DNA of 64,000 nucleotides from the NCBI GenBank assembly GCA_934589705.1, contig CAKTOH010000002.1, forward strand, positions 62,001 to 126,000. Direction: 5' to 3'. Origin of the DNA: an uncultured Oscillospiraceae bacterium. GTDB lineage: Bacteria; Bacillota; Clostridia; Oscillospirales; Oscillospiraceae. Positions within the stretch are counted from its first letter, which is position 1; the number at the start of each line of letters is the position of its first letter. Shown here piece after piece: positions 58,863 through 64,000 of this stretch. The translations under genes and the position numbers were made by a program. Below the pieces are notes generated by a model. The model searched no databases. It saw nothing but the letters and a program-made list of their open reading frames with translations, and was not told the origin of the DNA.

Positions 58863-58900
58863 AAAAAAACCATGAAGCGAAAAAGCTCCATGGTTTTTTG
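58863..58900. terminator. Isolated bidirectional terminator-like hairpin
   Basis: AAAAAACCATG and CATGGTTTTTT flank AGC/GCT inside, giving a hairpin with A and T runs on both sides. It sits between the family-3 repeat and the xpaC promoter; no obvious gene ends here apart from the short repeat frame. Confidence 0.55.
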
Positions 58901-58912
58901 CGTAGAAAACCC

Positions 58913-59102
58913 GTAGGGGGCAATGCCCTCATTGACCCGTGAATTGCAAGTCTACCCTTATATTCCAAGCCTCCCAGACGCTTTCGGCGCTGAACCCTCC
59001 GGGGGCAATGTTCTTGTCCCGGCAAGAACATTGATAAGAAGCCGGCTTAAGGGGCGCTGCCGAAAAGCCGCCCCCTTAAGAATCCCCCGGCCGCATCGCC
59101 GG
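58913..59102 (+). repeat. Dispersed structured repeat, family 3, copy 2
   Basis: About 190 bp, matching 55081-55269 in inverse orientation. The central hairpin reads CAATGTTCTTG/CAAGAACATTG around the same TCCCGG loop, so one base pair has changed on both sides. The short reading frame is also kept. Confidence 0.75.
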
Positions 59103-59134
59103 TAGCGCGTCAGGATATTTCAGATTGTAAAGGA

Positions 59135-59169
59135 GAAAAAACGGAGGCACCCGGGTAGGGTGTCTCCGC
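59135..59169 (-). terminator. Terminator after nrdD
   Basis: GCGGAGACACCC pairs with GGGTGCCTCCG (one mismatch), followed by TTTTTT on the minus strand. Confidence 0.85.
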
Positions 59170-59207
59170 AAATTTATGATTGTTCTCTGGAGGGGAAGGC
59201 TTTGCGC

Positions 59208-61433
59208 TTACAGGTGCAGAACCCGATCCTTGATCTCCTGGGTACGACCCTGGTTCCAGAACTGGGTGCCGATGTAGCCGCAGGTACGTCTGGCCACGTT
59301 CATCTTGCTCTGGTCGGTGTTGCCGCACTGGGGGCACACCCAGACCAGCTTGCCGTCCTCATCCTCCCGGATGGAAATCTCGCCGTCGTAGCCGCAGACC
59401 TGGCAGTAGTCGGACTTGGTGTTCAGCTCGGCATACATGATGTTGTCGTAGATGAATTGCATGACCTCCAGCACCGCGTCGATGTTCTGCTGCATGTTGG
59501 GCACCTCCACATAGCTGATGGCGCCGCCGGGAGACAGCTGCTGGAACTCGGACTCGAAGGCCAGCTTGGTGAAGGCATCGATCTGTTCGCTGACATGGAC
59601 ATGGTAGGAATTGGTGATATAGCTCTTGTCCGTAATGCCGGGGATCAGGCCGAACCGCTTTTGCAGGCACTTGGCGAACTTATAGGTGGTGGACTCCAGA
59701 GGCGTGCCGTACAGGGAGTAGTCGATATTCTCCGCGGCCTTCCACTGGGCGCACTTGTCGTTCATCTTCTGCATGACAGACAGGGCAAAGGGCTTGGCGG
59801 AGACATCGGTGTGGGACTTGCCGGTCATGTACTTGACGCACTCGTAAAGGCCGGCGTAGCCCAGGGAAATGGTGGAATAGCCGCCGTAAAGGAGCTTGTC
59901 GATGGGCTCGCCCTTCTGAAGCCGGGCCAGAGCGCCGTACTGCCACAGAATGGGCGCCGCGTCGGACAGGGTGCCCTTCAGCCGCTCATGGCGGCACTGG
60001 AGAGCCTGATGGCACAGCTCCAGCCGCTCCTCAAAAATCTGCCAGAACTTGTCCACATCCCGGCCGGAGGACAGGGCTACGTCCACCAGATTGATGGTGA
60101 CCACACCCTGGTTGAACCGGCCGTAATACTTGGGCTTCCCCGGCTCATAATTCTTGGCGTTGGCAATGTTGTCCCAGCCGTTGCCGGAACGGTCGGGGGT
60201 CAGGAAGCTCCGGCAGCCCATGCAGGTGTACACATCGCCGTGACCCGGAGTCTCCCCCTTGGACAGCTTATACTCCCGCATTTTCTTCTCACTGATATAG
60301 TCGGGCACCATCCGCTTGGCGGTGCACTCGGCGGCAAGCCGGGTCAGATACCAGTAGGGAGTGCCCTCCCGGACGTTGTCCTCCTCCAGCACATAGATGA
60401 GCTTGGGGAAGGCCGGGGTAATCCAAACGCCCTTCTCGTTTTTCACGCCCTCGTAGCGCTGGCGCAGGGTCTCCTCGATGATCATGGCGAGGTCTTTCTT
60501 CTCCTGCTCGTTTCTGGCCTCGTTCAGGTACATGAAGACGGTAATGAAGGGAGCCTGGCCGTTGGTGGTCATCAGCGTCACCACCTGGTACTGGATGGTC
60601 TGCACGCCCCGGCGCACCTCCTCCCGGAGCCGATCCTCCACCACCTTGGACACGGTTTCCTCATCCGGCGCAATGCCGAAGACGTTCAGCTCCCGCTCCA
60701 CGGTCTTACGGATCTTCTCCCGGCTGATCTGGACAAAGGGAGCCAGATGGGTCAGGGAGATGGACTGGCCGCCGTACTGGTTGGAGGCCACCTGGGCAAT
60801 GATCTGGGTAGCGATGTTGCAGGCGGTGGAGAAGGAATGGGGCTTCTCGATGAGGGTGCCGGAAATGACGGTACCGTTTTGCAGCATATCGTCCAGGTTC
60901 ACCAGGTCACAGTTGTGCATGTGCTGGGCATAGTAGTCGGAATCGTGGAAGTGGATGATGCCCGCCTCGTGGGCAGCCACGATCTCCTGGGGCAGCAGAA
61001 TCCGGTTGGTGATGTCCTTACTCACCTCGCCTGCCATATAGTCCCGCTGGACGGCGTTGATGGTGGGGTTCTTATTGGCGTTCTCCTGCTTGACCTCCTC
61101 GTTGTTGCACTCGATGAGGCTCAGGATCCGGTCATCGGTGGTGTTGGACTGGCGGGCCAGAGAACGGATATAGCGGTAGGTGATGTACTCCTTGGCCACC
61201 TCGAAGGCGCCGTGCGCCATGATGGCCTTCTCCACCAAGTCCTGAATCTCCTCTACGGAAGGACTGCGGCCCATTTCCTCGCAGGAAATCTGGACGCTCT
61301 CGGAGATCCGCTGAATCTGCAAAGGGGTCATGCGCACCTTCTCGTCCGTGGCTTCATTGGCCTTGGTCACGGCCATGACAATCTTATCAATGTCAAAAAC
61401 AGCCTCCGCGCCGTTTCGTTTAATGATCTTCAT
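59208..61433 (-). CDS. nrdD: Anaerobic (class III) ribonucleoside-triphosphate reductase
   Basis: Glycyl-radical enzyme that makes dNTPs without oxygen. The 741-aa protein has an N-terminal ATP-cone (MKIIKRNGAEAVFDIDKI), the catalytic core with TCMGCRSFLTPDRSG, a C-terminal zinc site (CQVCG and CPQCG) and the glycyl radical loop RRTCGYIGTQFWNQGRTQEI. AGGAGGAG lies before the ATG. The activase gene nrdG, usually directly downstream, is absent; a terminator and repeat follow instead. Two NrdR-like boxes overlap the promoter. Confidence 0.97.
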   Translation of the reverse strand: MKIIKRNGAEAVFDIDKIVMAVTKANEATDEKVRMTPLQIQRISESVQISCEEMGRSPSVEEIQDLVEKAIMAHGAFEVAKEYITYRYIRSLARQSNTTDDRILSLIECNNEEVKQENANKNPTINAVQRDYMAGEVSKDITNRILLPQEIVAAHEAGIIHFHDSDYYAQHMHNCDLVNLDDMLQNGTVISGTLIEKPHSFSTACNIATQIIAQVASNQYGGQSISLTHLAPFVQISREKIRKTVERELNVFGIAPDEETVSKVVEDRLREEVRRGVQTIQYQVVTLMTTNGQAPFITVFMYLNEARNEQEKKDLAMIIEETLRQRYEGVKNEKGVWITPAFPKLIYVLEEDNVREGTPYWYLTRLAAECTAKRMVPDYISEKKMREYKLSKGETPGHGDVYTCMGCRSFLTPDRSGNGWDNIANAKNYEPGKPKYYGRFNQGVVTINLVDVALSSGRDVDKFWQIFEERLELCHQALQCRHERLKGTLSDAAPILWQYGALARLQKGEPIDKLLYGGYSTISLGYAGLYECVKYMTGKSHTDVSAKPFALSVMQKMNDKCAQWKAAENIDYSLYGTPLESTTYKFAKCLQKRFGLIPGITDKSYITNSYHVHVSEQIDAFTKLAFESEFQQLSPGGAISYVEVPNMQQNIDAVLEVMQFIYDNIMYAELNTKSDYCQVCGYDGEISIREDEDGKLVWVCPQCGNTDQSKMNVARRTCGYIGTQFWNQGRTQEIKDRVLHL

Positions 61434-61484
61434 AGGGTAACTCCTCCTTAGGTCGGGATTGGGGCAAAGATTCGAGCTGGGCTT

Positions 61485-61512
61485 ATTATACTAGATATTG
61501 TGGTTTTGTCAA
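61485..61512 (-). promoter_or_regulatory. sigma-A promoter for nrdD
   Basis: TTGACA (61507-61512) and TATAAT (61485-61490) on the minus strand, 16 nt apart. Confidence 0.75.
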
Positions 61513-61535
61513 GTATCAAACACAAAATACAGTGT
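61488..61535 (-). promoter_or_regulatory. Paired NrdR-box-like operators at the nrdD promoter
   Basis: ACACTGTATTTTGTGT (61520-61535) and CCACAATATCTAGTAT (61488-61503) on the minus strand match the published NrdR consensus acaCwAtATaTwGtgt at 14 and 13 of 16 positions by my count. They start 32 bp apart, three helical turns, as is usual for NrdR pairs, and the proximal box covers the -10/-35 spacer. Confidence 0.75.
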
Positions 61536-61636
61536 CTTCCTTTTCGGCGGAAAAAAGTTCGCTTTTCCCGCCCGGTTTCTCAAGCCCCAGAAATGCGGAA
61601 AACCGGGGGCTTTTCGCCCTTTTGTGAAAGAAAGGT

Positions 61637-61665
61637 TTGAAATCGGCGAGGGAATATAGTATAAT
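61637..61665 (+). promoter_or_regulatory. sigma-A promoter for galM
   Basis: TTGAAA (61637-61642) and perfect TATAAT (61660-61665), 17 nt apart. Confidence 0.7.
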
Positions 61666-61728
61666 CACAAAAAGCGCCTTTACATAACCCCTCCCGTTTC
61701 CCCATGAAAAATGAAAGGAGTCATTTCC

Positions 61729-62745
61729 GTGAGAAAAAATTTCGGCATTTTGCCATCCGGCGAGAAAGCCACCCTCTACACCATATCCTGTGGCGGGATC
61801 ACCGCCCAGGTCACCGACTACGGCGCAACCCTTGTGAGCCTTCTGGTACCCGACAAGGAGGGAACCCTTGCCGATGTGGTGCTGGGCTATGACGATTGCG
61901 GAGGCTATGCCGCAGGCGGCGCCTGCCTGGGTGCTACCGTAGGCCGGAGCGCCAACCGGATCGCGGGAGCCGCCTTCACCCTGGGCAAGAAGACTGTCCA
62001 TCTGACCCCCAACGAAAACGGCAACAGCCTCCACTCCGGACCGGATATGTACTTCAAACGGATGTGGACCCTGGTTTCCGCTTCCGATACCGCCGTCACC
62101 TTCGGCCTGCACAGCCCCCATGGCGACCAGGGCTTCCCCGGAAACGCGGACATCCGGGTGACCTACAGCCTGGACGCCACCGGTGGAGTGCACATCGTCT
62201 ACGATGCCCAGTGCGACCAGGACACCGTGTTCAATCTGACAAACCACAGCTATTTTAACCTCCGGGGGCAGGCGCATACGGATACTGCCATGGAGCAGCT
62301 GCTGTCCATGCCCGCCCGGTTCTTTAACCCCGACGATGCTCAGGCCATCCCCACCGGGGAAAAGCGGAGCGTAGAGGGCACCCCCATGGACTTCCGCAGT
62401 CCCAAGGCCATCGGTCAGGAGCTTCACGCGGATTACGAGCCTCTGAAGCTTCAGGGGGGCTACGACCACAATTTTGAGGTCTTCTGCAATCCCTGCGCCC
62501 AGCTGACCGACCCGGTATCCGGCCGAAGCATGGCGGTCTGCACCGACTGTCCGGGCATTCAGTTCTACTCCGGCAATTTCCTGAACGAAACCGGCAAGGG
62601 CGGCGTTCATTACGGCAAGAATTCCGGTGTGGCTCTGGAAACCCAGTTCTACCCCGATGCCATCCATCATCCGGACTGGCCCCAGCCCGTGACCAAAGCA
62701 GGAGAGAAATACCACAGTGAAACCGTCTACCGGTTCCATTGGTAA
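61729..62745 (+). CDS. galM: Aldose 1-epimerase
   Basis: Mutarotase that interconverts alpha and beta anomers of sugars such as galactose and glucose, cytoplasmic. The 338-aa protein contains GATVGRSANRIAGAAFTL, ENGNSLHSGPDMYFKR, the catalytic histidine in FNLTNHSYFNLRG and the catalytic glutamate in ALETQFYPDAIHH. I chose the GTG at 61729 because AAAGGAG lies 8 nt upstream; an in-frame ATG at 61711 has no ribosome site. It stands alone with its own terminator, away from other Leloir genes. Confidence 0.95.
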   Translation: MRKNFGILPSGEKATLYTISCGGITAQVTDYGATLVSLLVPDKEGTLADVVLGYDDCGGYAAGGACLGATVGRSANRIAGAAFTLGKKTVHLTPNENGNSLHSGPDMYFKRMWTLVSASDTAVTFGLHSPHGDQGFPGNADIRVTYSLDATGGVHIVYDAQCDQDTVFNLTNHSYFNLRGQAHTDTAMEQLLSMPARFFNPDDAQAIPTGEKRSVEGTPMDFRSPKAIGQELHADYEPLKLQGGYDHNFEVFCNPCAQLTDPVSGRSMAVCTDCPGIQFYSGNFLNETGKGGVHYGKNSGVALETQFYPDAIHHPDWPQPVTKAGEKYHSETVYRFHW

Positions 62746-62751
62746 GATTTC

Positions 62752-62780
62752 GGAGGAAGCGTAACCCGCTTCCTCCTTTT
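62752..62780 (+). terminator. Terminator after galM
   Basis: GGAGGAAGC pairs with GCTTCCTCC around a short loop, then TTTT. Confidence 0.85.
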
Positions 62781-62880
62781 AGCACTTCCGGCCATCGTCT
62801 GCATAAACTGTCCTGTAAGCCTATGCTTGGGTGCCCCGGCTCACGCCGGGCTGCCCTATCTTCATTCGGGAGGTTTTTCC

Positions 62881-63351
62881 ATGCCAGACCAATGCCGGGA
62901 CACGCCGCGCTGCGACGGCAGCCAGCAGACCATGTCCATTCACACCCGAAAAATCACCGACTCCTGCCGGGATAAGGACTGTATTGAGGATCTGCGGGTC
63001 TATCTCACCGCCGGCTCTCAGGAGCTTCTGGACACCGCGGCCAATGTCCGGGTTCGCAGTGCCGAGCTGATCCATACGGATATCGATGTGGAGCCGGTGG
63101 CCTTTGACCGGAACCACTACTGCATCGACATCACCTTCTACTACCGGATTCTGGCGGATGCCCTGGTTGGCACCTGCCGCCCCACCACCCTGTATGGCCT
63201 TGGGGTCTTCAGCAAGCGGGCGGTGCTCTGCGGCGAGGACAGCCGGGCCCACATTTTCCGCAGCAGCACCCGTATTTCCCAGCTGGACGGCTGCGCCACC
63301 AGCACCGCCAACCGGCCTACCGCCGTGGTGGAGGTCACTGCCTACAATTAG
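62881..63351 (+). CDS. Conserved clostridial-type protein of unknown function
   Basis: A 156-aa soluble protein with a Cys-rich N-terminal part containing RKITDSCRDKDCIEDLRVYL, then a beta-rich region (AELIHTDIDVEPVAFDRNHYCIDITFYYRI). I recall similar proteins in other Clostridia but no assigned function. GGGAGG precedes the ATG at 62881. The TAG stop at 63349-63351 is followed by 40-odd open codons in the same frame, in which GCCTACAATT is repeated 78 bp downstream, so the C-terminus may have been altered by a small duplication or insertion. Confidence 0.8.
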   Translation: MPDQCRDTPRCDGSQQTMSIHTRKITDSCRDKDCIEDLRVYLTAGSQELLDTAANVRVRSAELIHTDIDVEPVAFDRNHYCIDITFYYRILADALVGTCRPTTLYGLGVFSKRAVLCGEDSRAHIFRSSTRISQLDGCATSTANRPTAVVEVTAYN

Positions 63352-63457
63352 GTATGCCCAAAAAGTCCCTTCTCCCCTAGGAGAAATTACTTGTTTGGGT
63401 CAGTGACCCGGGTTGTTGCCTACAATTCGCAAGGTGACAAATCCAGCCCATATCCAA

Positions 63458-63500
63458 AGCCAAAACCTTCGTACTCTAAACCGAAGGTTTTGGCTTTTTT
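63458..63500 (+). terminator. Terminator after the 62881 gene
   Basis: AGCCAAAACCTTCG pairs with CGAAGGTTTTGGCT around a ten-base loop, then TTTTTT. Confidence 0.9.
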
Positions 63501-63600
63501 CTTCCCCTACACAAGCAGGATATAAAGGTCTGAAAGACGTTAAGAAGTCTACATGGATGGAAAAGGTCTGAGAGAGGTGTCCTCTCCGGCTGTGTAAAGC

Positions 63601-64000
63601 TTATAAGAGTTCTTTTGTCTTTCTCGCCAGATACAGTGGAAGATTTGTGATCGCTCCGTCTTTGCGATACCCTCTGCGAGAGAATCGCAAAGCGTATTTG
63701 GGCTGATTCTGCATGATATAGCGTTTGAAAGATGGGGCGGATTTGTCCTCGCCACCCTTTGCTTCTACGGGAATGATATCTGTACCGTATTGAAGCACGA
63801 AGTCGATCTCGCTGTTCTTGTCGGCATAATACCGAGGTTCCACTTCAAACTGTCCCCGGAGCTGCTGCAGAACATAGTTCTCTGTCAGCGGGCCTTTGAA
63901 CTGGTAGTCTGTTTTCAGGAGGATTGCGCTGTTATCAATACCGGCCATGTATTTCAGAAGCCCCGTGTCAAACAGGAACAACTTGAACTGATCCAGCTTG
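63601..64000 (-). CDS. DUF4143-containing ATP-binding protein, C-terminal part (cut by the window edge)
   Basis: Only the last 132 codons are visible, and the frame is open to the end of the window. The piece begins FKLFLFDTGLLKYMAG, continues with GPLTENYVLQQL and RYYADKNSEIDFVLQ...PVEAKGG, which is the DUF4143 domain with a PD-(D/E)xK-like core found at the C-terminus of many prokaryotic AAA ATPases. The N-terminal ATPase domain must lie beyond position 64000. Several frames on either strand here are shadows. Such genes are often accessory and strain-variable. Confidence 0.85.
   Translation of the reverse strand, partial: KLDQFKLFLFDTGLLKYMAGIDNSAILLKTDYQFKGPLTENYVLQQLRGQFEVEPRYYADKNSEIDFVLQYGTDIIPVEAKGGEDKSAPSFKRYIMQNQPKYALRFSRRGYRKDGAITNLPLYLARKTKELL

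Noticed and set aside
59160..61451. A 763-codon plus-strand frame opposite nrdD
   Set aside because: It is antisense to an unmistakable NrdD and shows no recognisable domain or ribosome site.

Overview
The window looks like the chromosome of a GC-rich, anaerobic, endospore-forming gut Clostridia bacterium, most like Oscillospiraceae/Ruminococcaceae. The basis is a clear Spo0A, two T-box leaders, an oxygen-sensitive class III ribonucleotide reductase, a Gram-positive ethanolamine microcompartment operon, BspA-type surface repeats, and strong AGGAGG ribosome sites with sigma-A promoters. No rRNA, tRNA, CRISPR array, intact IS or prophage was seen. Genus-level placement is inference.

Layout. 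1-5.2 kb (minus): trmH-type methylase, KtrA/KtrB-type potassium uptake, and metG behind a Met T-box. 5.2-15.4 kb (minus): a 12-gene ethanolamine utilisation operon with its microcompartment shell, in the order Fe-ADH, eutA, eutC, eutL, eutM, eutT, eutB, eutE, pduL/eutD, unknown, eutN, eutH. eutB is split from eutC, and no EutV/EutW regulator is visible. 15.4-16.6 kb: a DUF4317 protein. 16.9-22.3 kb: a giant secreted leucine-rich-repeat protein broken by a one-base frameshift. 22.6-37 kb (minus): a long housekeeping operon, murB-whiA-dnaE-lipoprotein-two-component system-DUF1385-prmC-recA-recX-rimO-pgsA. 37-38.3 kb: an orphan MsmK-type ATPase. 38.5-43 kb (plus): cysteine desulfidase-like gene, a DAACS symporter, and T-box-controlled brnQ. 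43-46 kb: M18 aminopeptidase divergent from spo0A.

45.8-50.2 kb is an accessory island: an XRE regulator divergent from a three-gene operon under a perfect-consensus promoter. That operon ends in a zinc-ribbon/transmembrane/seven-repeat propeller protein, and it faces a secreted seven-repeat propeller protein. 50.4-53.2 kb holds a lipoprotein fusing a parvulin-like PPIase, a C39-like peptidase and a zinc ribbon, then a YitT-type membrane protein behind a 167-bp palindromic element. 53.2-64 kb holds malQ, xpaC-telA-DUF218, nrdD with paired NrdR-like boxes, galM, a small unknown protein, and the 3' part of a DUF4143 ATPase.

How it works together. The eut operon imports ethanolamine, cleaves it with B12-dependent EutBC (reactivated by EutA, cofactor from EutT), and handles acetaldehyde inside a shell with EutE, PduL and the alcohol dehydrogenase. 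The long minus-strand operon couples wall synthesis, replication, recombination and lipid synthesis. Intergenic spaces are rich in at least four dispersed repeat types, two of which show compensatory changes in their hairpin arms. The most unusual loci are the propeller island, the PPIase-C39 lipoprotein, the rearranged eut order and the structured repeats.
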